From Tupaia tana (taxonomy: Eukaryota > Chordata > Mammalia > Scandentia > Tupaiidae), in the NCBI GenBank assembly GCA_026018925.1, contig JAKSZU010000012.1:44431218-44495217 (forward strand): a stretch of DNA of 64,000 bases, read 5' to 3'. The first letter of the stretch is position 1; the number at the start of each line of letters is the position of its first letter. The notes under the pieces are model-generated. The model was not told the DNA's origin. It did no database searches and worked only from the letters and a program-made list of their open reading frames with translations. Both the position numbers and the translations under genes were made by a program. Shown piece after piece: positions 53,014-63,525 of this stretch.

Positions 53014-53894
53014 AGGATCCGGCTTTTTTAGAGCAATGCTTTACCATTGTGTCATGGAGCTCCCCCTCCCCCCAACCCCCCGGCCCTCCCCAGCAGATTT
53101 TTATCCACTTTGCAAACTACATGCCTTGTGGTGGACCAGATGGTCTGTGCACTGGGTGCTGGGCACGAGAGGGAGGAAGGGGGCGGGCAGGCAGGAAAGA
53201 AGACTCTGGGGGACCATTAGGAAGCTGCCCTGGCCAGGTTTACATCTTCCAGGATGTGGCTTCGGGAGTTCACCTCCTACCCTGATTGTCCCATCCCCAG
53301 CCAGGAACTGTGCATCCTGCTAGCTTGTCCCTTTACCCAGACTTCCTGCAAACACCAGCTTTATACCCTGAGACCCTCCTGATCTGGAGAGTGTCAGGAT
53401 CATCTCTGTTAAGACTGTTGACTGTTCACATTGAAAAACAAGGCTTTGGAGCCTTAGGGGAAGGGTCCCTTGCATGGTTATTTCAGGCCCATGTGCAGGC
53501 CAGCTCTGGGTATTTTGTGACAGGAGAACCTATTAGCAAACCTCTAATCTAAGGGCCTGACAGACCCTGGGTGCTAGGCTGCCGCAGGGGCATTCATTGC
53601 TACCTGGAGAAGGCCGTGCCTTTAGGTCCCTACTCTTGCTCAGGTGAGAAAAGCTTTTGACAACCTCTAGCCTTTCTGGCCAATGCATGAGGCTGCCAGC
53701 CAGCCTGGCCTCTGCTCTGATCAGCAGTGGCCAGGCAGTGGGGCGGGCTGGAATGTGAGCAGGCAGGGGAGAATAATGACAGGGCATTTTCTATTTGTAT
53801 GATTGCAAGTTTGGCTCACAACTTGAACCTCAAATGGGCCCTTCTGGCAGATAGGGAAGTCAGGTAGAGAGTGGAGCCAGCCGGTGTGGATTGT

Positions 53895-53928
53895 CTAAAT
53901 TCCTAGAAAATAAATTCTAGGAATTTAG
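53895..53928. promoter_or_regulatory. Perfect 14-bp inverted repeat with twin TTCNNNGAA sites
   Basis: Arms ctaaattcctagaa (53895-53908) and ttctaggaatttag (53915-53928) flank a 6-bp spacer. Each arm holds a STAT/GAS-type core (TTCCTAGAA, TTCTAGGAA). Lies in unique sequence 11 kb downstream of AHNAK. Confidence 0.55.
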
Positions 53929-54045
53929 CTGTGGGAGGAAGGAACAGGAGGTGGATTAATCACTGGACAAATGTGCTGGGAGGTCTGGTGGGAAGGGGGT
54001 GACTTTTTACTCTCTTTTTATCTGGACACTATTTTTTTGTGGCCG

Positions 54046-54580
54046 TTGTTTGTTTGTTTTGTTCTTTGTTTTTTTAGACTTTTCCCATAGGGCATGTACT
54101 AGCAGGGGAGAAAGCGGGAAAGTGCGAAATCACCCCTCAGGGGAGATGGCCATGACATAATCACTCCTCCTCCACTCTCCTCTCAGGATTTTGGGCATGC
54201 ACACACATGCACCTGGTGTGAGTTACAAGCCACCAGACTGGAACTGTGGTTGCTCATTTGAAAATCCAACTCTATTTTTAAAAATTTGTTTAGAGGTTTT
54301 TGCTATAAGGCGTGTACGCTCACCAGAAAGACAGAGAGAGACAGAGAGACAGGAAGTGAAAAATCACCCCCCGGGGGGATGGCCACGCCACAATCCCTTT
54401 TCCTTCATTTTCCTCTTGGGATCTTGGGCACGCACGCACACGCGCCCACAGTGAGTTTAAGCCACCGGGTCCGGAACTCGAACTGCGGTCTACTACATGG
54501 GAGTCCAGTGACATAGCCATTACACTAACTGGTGGTACTTGGAATCCAGCTCTTTAACCACCATGTCATTTGCTGACCCC
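54046..54580 (-). mobile_element. tRNA-derived SINE, form A, split by a younger form A
   Basis: Outer pieces 54046-54273 and 54543-54580, ending gtcatttgctgacccc. Confidence 0.82.
54274..54542 (-). mobile_element. tRNA-derived SINE, form A, nested
   Basis: aatccaactct and aatccagctct on the two sides form a near-perfect target duplication. Ends acactaactggtgg. Confidence 0.87.
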
Positions 54581-54776
54581 TGGACAGCATGTTTTTCCAA
54601 AATTGCTTCTCTCTTGAATTACAGCTAAGAGACTAATGAATACTTTAAAACAAATGCTTTTTTTTTTCCTTTTATATGATTTTATTTAACTGAGCTGCAG
54701 TCCGCTTATGGAGGAAAACCACTCTCTCTAAATACTGTTTTTGGTGACTGTTCTTTGTATGAAGTAATTGTTGTCG

Positions 54777-54786
54777 CTAAAAATAG
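54777..54786 (+). promoter_or_regulatory. Perfect MEF2-type element CTAAAAATAG
   Basis: Matches CTA(A/T)4TAG exactly. It lies in a repeat-free AT-rich stretch (54600-54850) that also holds gaagtaattg and other homeobox-like cores. Enhancer activity is inferred only. Confidence 0.4.
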
Positions 54787-55178
54787 GAAATTACACATTA
54801 CTGTTTATCAAAAGGAAATAAACACCTTGGATTAATCAGGTTCTTGACACTGGATGTTGATTCCAGACCTTGTCAGCAACCCAGGTGAAGAGCCCATACT
54901 CCATGTTCTGCGAACGCTCATTTCTGTTATTTTGTGTTTGCAAAGGGGAAACAGTTGGATCTGTGTCTCCGCCAAAGCTCACCTACGATGCTCTTGTTAT
55001 AATCATGGAGAACCTTTCCTGCTTTGCTGGTGGCAGAAATTAATACAGGAAAAAACACAGGAGTCGGGGTGTGTCCTTCACCAGCTCTACTCTGATAGGG
55101 CGGGACTCTCTGCCCTTTTGTATGTATGGGCATTTGTCTGACTTTCACAAAGTAAGGAGACTTAAAAGTTGGATTGGC

Positions 55179-55204
55179 GGGGGGGGGGGGGGGGGGGGGG
55201 GGGG
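55179..55204 (+). repeat. G26 homopolymer
   Basis: Twenty-six consecutive G immediately before the head of the next SINE. Confidence 0.95.
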
Positions 55205-55443
55205 AGTCCAGCAGGTGGTGCGGTGGCTAAGATGCTGGATTCCCACATCGCCAACTGATGTTCGAGTCCTAGACCCAGCGGCCTGAAACTCATGCAGGGT
55301 ACATGTGTGTATGTGCCCAAAATCCTGAAAGGAGAATGGAGGAGAAGGTATTTCAGTGTGACCATCTCCCCTGGAGAGTGATTCTTGCTTTCTGTTTCTT
55401 TATTTCTCTGGTGAGCATACGTGACCTATAGAAAAAAATCTCT
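55205..55443 (+). mobile_element. tRNA-derived SINE, form A
   Basis: agtccagcaggtggtgcggt head, B box gttcgagtcc, tail cctatagaaaaaaatctctc. Confidence 0.85.
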
Positions 55444-55460
55444 CATAAAGAATAAAAGAA

Positions 55461-55722
55461 GGGACCAGCAGTTAGTGTAATGGCTATGTCGCTGGACTCC
55501 CACGTAGTCGACCGCAGTTCGAGTCCCGGACCTGGTGGCTTAAACTCACGCCGGGCGCGTGTGCGTGCGTGCCCAAGATACCGAGAGGAGAATGGAGGAG
55601 AAGGGATTGCGGCGTGGCCATCCCCCCGGGGGGTGATTTCTAGCTTTCTGTCTCTCTGTCTCTCTCTGTCTGGTGAGTGCACGTGCCCTATAGCAAAAAT
55701 CTCTCCAAAACGAGAAAAAAAA
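55461..55722 (+). mobile_element. tRNA-derived SINE, form A (very young), 12-bp TSD
   Basis: agaataaaagaa at 55449-55460 and 55723-55734. Head gggaccagcagttagtgtaa with A box tagtgtaatgg and B box agttcgagtcc; body essentially consensus. Confidence 0.95.
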
Positions 55723-55758
55723 AGAATAAAAGAAAAGGTTGGATGAGAACGCTTTCTT

Positions 55759-56008
55759 AAGACAGCCAGTGGTGTGGTGGTTAAGGCAATTGGATCCCAC
55801 ATGGCTGACTGTGCAGTTGGACTCCTGGACCGAGGCTTGAGAAACATGCTGGGTGCGTGTGTGTGGATACTCAAAATCCCCAGAGGAGAACGAGGGAGAA
55901 GGGATTTTGCGGTGGCCATCCCCTGGGGGTGGGGGGTGATTTCTCACTTTCCCTCTGTCTCTGTCTCTGTCTGGTGAGCACACATGCTCTACAGCAAAAC
56001 AAAACAAA
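55759..56008 (+). mobile_element. tRNA-derived SINE, form A (old)
   Basis: acagccagtggtgtggtgg head, tail ctctacagcaaaacaaaac. Its last about 38 bp belong to the inverted duplication starting at 55971. Confidence 0.8.
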
Positions 56009-56267
56009 GCTGTCTGAAGCACCTGTGTGTACATTCATACAGGGAAGAGGTCTTGGAGGGGGCTGAGAGGACTGCGTGTCTTAGCATTTCCGTGTTCCAC
56101 CTAAGGCCTGGGGAATGCTGGACCTGGAGTCTCCTCTATTTTTTTTTTTTTTTTAATTGCTGGGGGAGGGAGCGAGAGACAGAGGGAGAGGGAAAATGAG
56201 GAAGTGCATGGTCATGCTGCAATTCCTTCTCTTCTGTTTCTCCATCCTGTTGGGATTTGGGGCATGC
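55971..56267 (+). repeat. Inverted duplication, left arm
   Basis: 297 bp whose reverse complement recurs at 57754-58045. It joins the tail of one SINE, about 130 bp of unique sequence (tgtgtgtacattcatacagg, ggtcttggagggggctg) and part of a reverse SINE. About 92% identity in the unique part. Confidence 0.93.
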
Positions 56268-56372
56268 ACACACACACACGCCTAGAGTGTTGCTCAAGCC
56301 ACTGGGGCTGGAATCCCAACCATATGGTAAGATCTGGTTTTCTTAACCACCAGGCCATGCACCAGCCCTCCT
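56137..56372 (-). mobile_element. tRNA-derived SINE, form A variant
   Basis: T15 tail, aattgctgggggagggagc, ending gccatgcaccagccc. The same variant type as 46100-46381. Confidence 0.72.
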
Positions 56373-56432
56373 ATATATATATATATATACACACACATAT
56401 ATGTGTGTGTATATATATATATATATATATGG
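56371..56432. repeat. (TA)n(CA)n/(TG)n(TA)n palindrome
   Basis: tatata...acacacac, atatatat, gtgtgtgt...tatata: nearly perfect self-complementarity over about 60 bp. Confidence 0.9.
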
Positions 56433-56434
56433 TT

Positions 56435-56512
56435 TTTTTTTTGTTGAGATTTCTGTTAGAGGGCATGTGCACTCACCAAAGAGGCAGAGAGAGGATAGAG
56501 AGAAAGTGATAA
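56435..56512 (-). mobile_element. SINE 3'-end fragment, form A
   Basis: ttgagatttctgttagaggg, catgtgcactcaccaaagag, then ends after agaaagtgata. Body and head are missing. Confidence 0.6.
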
Positions 56513-56753
56513 ATATAAAAATAAAAATAAGCAAAAGCTAAAATGCAAACAAAACAAAATAAACACCAGAACGGATTCTCTTAAGTTCTTGTTGAAGTTT
56601 TGCAGATTAGCTGCTTTCTTTGAGCTGTTGATGAGCCTGAGTTCACCTGTACCTTATTGGTTAGTTGGCAAACACTCAGAATCCACAGCTTTCCAGACTC
56701 AGGAATGCCTATTTGTGGTGGAAAAAAAGGTAAAGCAAAAACTTGGAGACTCA

Positions 56754-57014
56754 GGGACCAGCAGTTAGCATAATGGCTATGTCACTGAACTCCCATGTAG
56801 CTGACTGCAGTTCAAGTTCCAGACCCGGTGGCTTAAGCTCACGCTGGGTGCATGTGCGTGCATGCCCATGATCCTGAGAGGAGAATGTAAGAGAAGGGAT
56901 TGCGATGTGGCCATCCCCTCTGGGGGGTGATTTCTTGTTTTCTATCTCTCTCTCTCTGTCTTTCTGGTGAGCACACGTGCCCTATGGCAAAAACCTCTCC
57001 AAAAATAAATAAAT
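56754..57014 (+). mobile_element. tRNA-derived SINE, form A (young), TSD
   Basis: aaaacttggagact recurs on both sides (ending 56751 and 57030). Head gggaccagcagttagcataa, tail ccctatggcaaaaac. Confidence 0.93.
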
Positions 57015-57291
57015 AAAAAACTTGGAGACTAGGAGGTGAGGACCTGAAGTCTGAGAAAGGCGGGGCAGCAGTGGCTGCAGAAGAGGTGCTGTGAGGGGTG
57101 GGAAGATGATGCCCAAAGACAAAAGTTGGGGAAAGAATGGCAGGAAGCTGGGGTGTGGAGGAGGAGGAGGAGACTCTCCAGATATGGTCAGTTTGGTCCC
57201 AAACTATCTGCATCTGAAATGTCACTCATCACATCTGGGGTGTGGCTTTTGATATTCTGTGTTCTACTGGTTATTTTCGTTTAATTTTTTT

Positions 57292-57550
57292 TAAAGGTTT
57301 TTGCCATGGGGGCATGTATACTCACTGGAGAGAGAGAGACAGAGACAGAGAGAAAGAGAGAAATAACCCCTCCCCCCTGGGGGGGGTCATTGCCATGCTC
57401 CAATCCCTTCTCCGCCATTTTTCGCCTAGGATTTGGGGAATGCATGCAAACATGCCTGGCATGAGTTTCAAGCTGCCAGGTCTGGGACTCAAACCATAGT
57501 TGGCCATTTGGGAGTCCAGTGCCTTAACCACTATGCCTCCCTCTGGCCCC
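57292..57550 (-). mobile_element. tRNA-derived SINE, form A
   Basis: aaaggtttttgccatggggg, ending ccctctggcccc. Confidence 0.83.
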
Positions 57551-57625
57551 ATATTTTTGTTTTTATTAACTAAAAAAAAAAAAAAAAAAACTTACCTGAT
57601 GTGATTTCTTCTTTTTGTAGTTGTT

Positions 57626-58130
57626 TTAGATTTTTGCTATAGGGCACATGCGCTCATGGGAGAGACAAAGAGGCAGAAAGCAAGAAATGCCCCCCAGGGG
57701 GATGGCCCCATTGTCACAATCCCTTCTCTTCCATTCTCCTCTCAGGCTTCTGGGCATGCCCCAAATCCCAACAGGCTGGAGAAACAGAAGAGAAGAGATT
57801 GCAGCGTGACCATGCACTTCCTCATTTTCCCTCTCCCTCTGTCTCTCACTCCCTCCCCCAGCCATTAAAAAAAAAAAATAGAGGAGACTCCAGGCCCAGC
57901 ATTCCCCAGGCCTTAGGTGGACACAGAAATGCTAAGACACACAGTACTCCCAGCCCCCTCCAAGACCTCTTCCCTGTATGAATGTACACACAGGCGCCTC
58001 AGGCTGCTTTGTTTTGTTTTGCTGTAGAGCATGTGTGCTCACCAGTATCAGTTTTAAGCTGGTGGATCTGGGATTTGAACCACTGTTGACTATGTGGGAG
58101 TTCAGTGACATCACCATTATGCGGTCTGGC
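57626..58130 (-). mobile_element. tRNA-derived SINE, form A, interrupted by the right arm of the inverted duplication
   Basis: SINE sequence at 57626-57753 (to gggcatgc) resumes at 58046-58130 (agttttaagctggtgg... ggtctggcc). The foreign 292 bp sits between two SINE microhomologies. Confidence 0.8.
57754..58045 (-). repeat. Inverted duplication, right arm
   Basis: Reverse-complement copy of 55971-56267. Spacer between arms is 1,486 bp. Junctions fall at gcatgc and at caccag, both present in the host SINE. Confidence 0.93.
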
Positions 58131-58374
58131 CTGACTTTTATTTCCCCCATTTTGCTAGAGGACATGTGCGTGGCCAGAGAGACAGGAGGCAAGAAAGAAA
58201 GCACCCCCAGTGGCACATGGGCAGGTCACAACTCCTCCATTTCTCCATCCTGTTGGGATTTGGGGCACACAAACACACACACCCAGAACTTTTTCAAGCC
58301 CTTGGGCTGAGATTTGAACTGTAGTCAGTCATATGATATCTGGCTTCCTTAACCACTAGAGCACGGGGTTGGCT
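58131..58374 (-). mobile_element. tRNA-derived SINE, form A variant
   Basis: attttgctagaggacatgtg, ending gagcacggggttggc. Confidence 0.72.
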
Positions 58375-58399
58375 TAAGTTTTATTTTATTATGAGGAAG

Positions 58400-58586
58400 C
58401 AGGCCAGTAGGTGGCATGGTGGTTAAGGACGTTGGGCTCCCACATGGCCAACCATGGTTTGAGTCCCAGACCTGGCAGCTTGCTTTCTTACTTTCCCCCT
58501 CTCTATCTCTCTCTCACTCTGTCCCTCTCTGGTCAAATTAAAATAAATAAATAAAGTTAAATAAAACTATTTTTTTTAAAAAAAAG
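58400..58586 (+). mobile_element. tRNA-derived SINE, form B
   Basis: caggccagtaggtggcatgg head, ctctggtcaaattaaaataa tail. Confidence 0.88.
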
Positions 58587-60569
58587 GAAACACCTTTATT
58601 TGTTCTCCCTCCCTTCCTGCTTCCCTAGTGAATTTTTTGACACAGAACGCCTAGCCAGAAAATGCAGAGTTGTGTTTTCCACCTGAGGCCAGGTGGGATT
58701 GGCCTGGTTTTTGCTGCAGCTGACTGCCCTGCCCCCTGCCTGCCCTACTGTTCTCTTTGAGCCTGGCTGACACTGACAGCGGCCCTGTTGCCAGTGCAGA
58801 CCACTGCAGAATGAGACAAAGCCCTGCGTATTATGCCGGGAAGGGCTTGGCTGTGACATGCTGACATATGAGCGCAGGACAGCATTCGTGGTATCCAGAG
58901 TGCACAGTGCTCACATTCACATTGGGATTTGGCTATTGTGCTTATTTTTCTCAGCTTTGGGCAAAGTCCTAGAAAATAGATGTTGAGGCATTGAGACCTC
59001 CTGAGAGGGGGCTATAGAACTGCGTGTTTGAATGTGATCCAGTGTGGGAACAACGTCCATAGCCGACTGCCGAGAGACGAGTTGATTGTCTATGCCATGG
59101 GAGCGTTCTGAGCTCACCGCTAGCTCGTTCAGTTCTCTGCCACAGCTGACACAGGTGGCTTCTGCTGGCTCCTTGTCCACAGAGAGCAAGCTCTTCCCAG
59201 CCAAGGGTAAGATAAAGGATTATTTAATATGTGAAAGGGTGAGCCATTAGTTTAAGTTGGAAAAGAAATGACACTGAAGTGATGCGTTAGCTTGATTGCC
59301 AGTACAGTCCACCAGGCTGGGCAATCTAAAACCCGCTTGGCTTTGACAAACCATCAGGGAATTCAGAACTCCTTACCACACCCTGGGTGTCTGAAGGACA
59401 GCACGTAGGTTTGGGAAGAACAGGTTCAAACCTGACTCTGATCAGTGACAAAGCCAGTCTCCCTTAGCAAACACGAATCTCCAGGCCAATCAGATTCGCA
59501 CAGCCTTCTAGCACCGTGTGAACGGGCATTGCTGAATGCTGGCTGGGCTGGGCTCAGGTGGGGCAGCCAGGTGCCTGCATCGTGTGATTTGAAGGCCTCA
59601 GGAAGGGCCGCCCTAGCCCGGAATATCTCCCCTACTGGCTCATCAAGGCTGTCTGCAATTTCACCATTATGAGTCATTCCTTTGTGATTACCAGGGCCCT
59701 GCCCTGAACAGCCTTCTGTCAATGCAGTTTGGTCTGGGATACAGGATTCCCTCAACCTTCTCACCTTCCATCGTGTGTCTGCAATTAGGCCACGTTTAAT
59801 CCTGTGGGAAAGTCACAAACTCAGTTCCACTTTTTCATGTCCCTTTTTGGAGTCTCTTTACCTCCTCTATTCTGTATGCTGTTCAGCTTAGACAGGAAGC
59901 AAAGCCGGAAGTCAGGTGGCCAGGCATGGGGGCAGAGGAGCAGAGGGAGGGGAAGTGAGGGCTCTGGGGACCAGCCGACTATCCCACCTGGCGCACCAGC
60001 AGAATAAGGTTGGGCCTTCTTTGTCTGGTGCCAGATGGTTCATGAAAGGAGACATTCTCTTCCCCTTGAGGCTGAGAGGGAGTGCAGTCAGCTCCCACAC
60101 GGGCTCCTTTCCACTCTACTACCTTTCCTTCCACTCCTTCACTTTCCTGTCCTCTTACCTTTCCTTCTCAGCCATCATCATTCCATGTGGCCTCATGTAG
60201 GGAGGGAACTCTCATCGGTGCCTGGAGGAGCCAGGAGTTCCTAAGCCAGACCAGAGCGTGGCCACACCCCTTTCTCCTTATCTTGGTTCTCAATCCCTGA
60301 GGGAGGCCAGAGAGAGGCACAGGAGCTCCGGCTGCAGACACCACCTCACCAGCGGACTGGAACAGATGAGATGTGGGACTGCTTAGTGAGATGCCGTGGG
60401 ACAGCACTGAACCCTTAAACCTTCCCCTCTTTCCTAGGCCTGGGAGAGATGATTGGAGCCCATCTATGTCATGTCTCTGCCTTTGGGCATATTTTGTTTT
60501 CCCAAGCCTTTCTTCCAGAGATATAGCCCTCCTCTCCCAAAGGGGAGATAATGCCAAAAACTCCACAGG

Positions 60570-60910
60570 AATATGAACTCCATGAAGGCAGAGTTTTTTT
60601 TTTTTTAAACTTTATTTATTTATTTATTTATTTTTAATTTCACCAGAGAGGGACAGAATGAGAGAGTGAGAGAGAGTGAGAAAGCAAGCTGCCAGATCTG
60701 GCACTCTAACCACGGTTGGTCATGTGGGAGTCTGGCGCCCTTAACCACCACGCCACCTGCTGGCTCCAAGGCAGAGATTTTAAATATGTTCCCAGTGCCT
60801 GTTTGGGACTGGGAGACTTCCTCTGCATTACTACTATTATTTTTTGTTTAATATATCTCCAATGTCTGTCCCATAGTAGGTACTCAATAAATACTTGCCA
60901 CGTGAACCTC
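60570..60910 (+). mobile_element. L2-type LINE 3' fragment, split by a form B SINE
   Basis: gaactccatgaaggcagag, then after the SINE gattttaaatatgttcccag, ccatagtaggtactcaataa, atacttgcc: the L2 3' end. Confidence 0.65.
60593..60767 (-). mobile_element. tRNA-derived SINE, form B, 9-bp TSD
   Basis: aaggcagag precedes and follows the element. (ttta)n tail, ending cacctgctggctcc. Confidence 0.92.
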
Positions 60911-61194
60911 TTCTGTTGAAGTAATCATAGCTGGTAAAGTATTTTCAATCCCAACGAACATTTGATTGCGTAGATAGGCATTTTTAGAACTAACATTTCC
61001 AAAGATTAAATTTTTAATTACAACACATAGCAATTTCTTTTTGTAAAAAAAAATAATAATAATGGAGAAGTAGTCTCCCAGTCCCAAATCCAGTTGTCTG
61101 CTTATTCTTAGTGGTAACCATTGGTATCATTCTGGCATGTGCTCTGCAAACTTCGTCCTATGCATTTGGACATGTTAACACAAAAGTCTCGGGA

Positions 61195-61372
61195 AGGTTC
61201 TCAGTTCAAGTCCAGAGACCTCCGTGGGTATGCTGAGTGCATGCTTGCCCATCTGGGGTTAGTGAAGCCTGGGGGTGGGTCACAGTGTTAAGGCTCTTTC
61301 AGGGGTACAGTCTCCTTATCTCTCTCTCTTTCTCTCTTATTCATGGAATAAACAAATAGGTAAACTTAAAAA
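61195..61372 (+). mobile_element. SINE-like element (possible family C)
   Basis: ttctcagttcaagtccagag (B-box like), tatgctgagtgcatgcttgc, then ctctctctttctctc and an A-rich end. Shares order with 2178-2400. Confidence 0.4.
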
Positions 61373-61576
61373 AATGAGACATATAAGTCTATAATTTAGT
61401 GGGCTAAAAAATTACCCATAAATAAGATTGGATGGCATCGTTTTGCAATTTCCTTTTCCCCATCTTAATAATGTTTTGGAGCTGTTCTGTGTGGGTAAAT
61501 ATAGATCCGCTTAATTCTTTTTCACGCTTTTGAAATATTACGCAACACAGATGAAGTGCTATATAGTTGACAATTC

Positions 61577-61833
61577 CTCTTTTTTTCTTTTGAAATGGTT
61601 TTTGCTATAGGGCGCGTGCGCTCACCAGAAAGAGAGACAGAGAAACAGAAAGTGAGAAATCACCCCCCAGGGGGGATGGCCATGCCGCAATCCCTTCTCC
61701 TCCATTCTCCTCTCGGGATCTTGGGCACACACACACGCCTGGCTTGAGTTTTAAGCCACCAGGTCCAGGATGTGAACCGTGGTTGACTACATGGGAGTCC
61801 AGCGACATAGCCATTATGCTAACTGCTGGTCAC
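61577..61833 (-). mobile_element. tRNA-derived SINE, form A (young), 9-bp TSD
   Basis: tgacaattc at 61568-61576 and 61834-61842. gggcgcgtgcgctcacc, ending gctaactgctggtcac. Confidence 0.93.
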
Positions 61834-62143
61834 TGACAATTCTTAATGTACCTTTAATTCATTTCCAGTGTTTACAAACATCCTTGCCCACTGCACTTTG
61901 AGCAAATATCCAGGTATTTCATTTGAGTACTAGTGCAGAAATCCAGTGCATATAACACAGAAAGCTGTGCATTTGACATTTCAATAGCTACTTCCAAATT
62001 GCTCCAAAAAGTCTGTATCCATGTACGTTGCCACTTCTGGGTGTGGAAGTGCTTACCTTCTCCACATTGGTATTGGTTTACTGATGTCTTCATTTTTTAC
62101 CCATCAGTATGGTCTCATCACTAGAACAAAAATTTCAGTTCTT

Positions 62144-62315
62144 GGGGCCAGCGTGGTATGGTGGTTAAGGTGATGGACTCCCACATGGCTGACCATGGTT
62201 CGAGTTCCAGACCTAGAGGCTTGCTTTCTCATTTTCCCTTTCTCTCTCACTCTGTCCCTCTCTGGTCAAATTTAAAATAAATAAATAAATTTAAATAAAA
62301 TAATTCTAAAAGAAA
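62144..62315 (+). mobile_element. tRNA-derived SINE, form B (young)
   Basis: ggggccagcgtggtatggtg head, B box ggttcgagttcc, tail ctctggtcaaatttaaaata. cagttct flanks on both sides. Confidence 0.92.
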
Positions 62316-62767
62316 AATTCAGTTCTCTCCTCTTGGCCAGGAAGTTGTGAGTGATTCCCTTAGTAAAGTGACACATGTGTAGTAATGATACTATTTAATG
62401 CCATGTCTTCTGTGACTTAGTAACTAGTCACAAGGGCTGAGTCACTGTCAGGCCTCTATCTCTTTGGTAGGAATGGCTATGTATCCGTTTTCTCTGCACA
62501 TTTATTTCTCTGCACCGTGACCTTCGGATGTACACACAGTCTGGGGCCTTGGAGGGTCTCAGGGGACTACACTCCCTTTTCCCCTGCTTAATCTGTTTTC
62601 TGGACTGACTCCATGGAGTTCTGTGACATGGCCTGCCACATTCTGTCCTGCCACACAGTGGCCGTGTCCTAGAATGACCATGCCAATCATTCAGTCAGAG
62701 GCTCTGCATTAGCCTCAGGGTTTTGCCTTTGGTCAGCTCAGAACACAGGGCAGAAGTTGCTAGTTTT

Positions 62768-63039
62768 TTTTTTTTTTTTTTTTTGGAGAGGTTTTTCGCT
62801 ATAAGGCGCGTGCGCTCGCCAGACAGACAGAGAGAGACAGAGAGATAGAAAGCGAGAAATCACCCCCCAGGGGGGATGGTCACGCCGCAATCCCTTCTCC
62901 TCCATTCTCCTCTCGGGATCTTGGGCACGCACGCACACGCGCCCGGCGTGAGTTGTAAGCCACCGGGTCCGAGACGCGAACCGCGGTCGACTACGTGGGA
63001 GTCCAGCGACATAGCCATTACGCTAACTGCTGGTTCCCG
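62768..63039 (-). mobile_element. tRNA-derived SINE, form A (very young), 16-bp TSD
   Basis: agaagttgctagtttt at 62752-62767 and 63040-63055. T tail, CpG-rich body close to the consensus implied by the other copies. Confidence 0.95.
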
Positions 63040-63056
63040 AGAAGTTGCTAGTTTTG

Positions 63057-63300
63057 TGCCAGCAGGTGGCGTGATGGTTAAAGCACTGAGTCCCACATGG
63101 CCAACATGGCGGTTTGAGTCCTGGATCTAGTGGCTTGAAAAACACTCCAGATAGATGTGCATCTGTGCTCAAAATCCCAAAAGGAGAATGGAGGAGAAGG
63201 GATTGTGGTGTGGCCAATCCCTAGAGGGTGATTTTTCACTTTCTCTGTCTCTGTCTCTCTGGCAAGCACACAGCTTATAGCAAGAAGCAAACAATCAAAA
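63057..63300 (+). mobile_element. tRNA-derived SINE, form A (old)
   Basis: tgccagcaggtggcgtgatg head, tail gcttatagcaagaagcaaac. Confidence 0.82.
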
Positions 63301-63525
63301 CCAGTAAAATAAAAAAGGTTGTTGTTTTTGTTTTTTGCTTGGCATTGAGGATCTCAGGCCCATCTTCAAATCTTTTTCTGGTTCCTTGGAACCTATGCCA
63401 CAGGCTAGGTAGTGCCCTCGTTTTTTCTAAGTTCATATATCACTTTGTGCAATATTTTCCACAGAGAAATGCATTAAAAAAAAAAGCTTTAAGAACATTT
63501 AAACATTTTAATTAAAAAAACATTT

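Larger units (their letters stand above)
60930..62140 (+). mobile_element. Ancient L1M 3' region, interrupted by two SINEs
   Basis: Pieces such as ggatggcatcgttttgcaat, gtgggtaaatatagatccgc, acaaacatccttgcccactg, ccaaattgctccaaaaagtc follow the order of old L1M 3' UTRs. No open reading frame remains. Confidence 0.6.

Noticed and set aside
55461-55540. tRNA genes at the heads of SINEs
   Set aside because: Pol III boxes are present, but the heads lack proper tRNA arms and anticodon loop and are fused to SINE bodies.
58596-59764. Minus-strand frames at 58596-58859, 58917-59204 and 59426-59764 as possible exons of a neighbouring gene
   Set aside because: No family resemblance, no consistent splice pairing, and no match to the secretoglobin expected nearby.
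10229-63130. Numerous recurring open frames with MCVGAQDPERRMEEKGL-type or GDGHAAIPSPPFSSRDLGH-type translations
   Set aside because: These are translations of form A SINE bodies on either strand, not genes.
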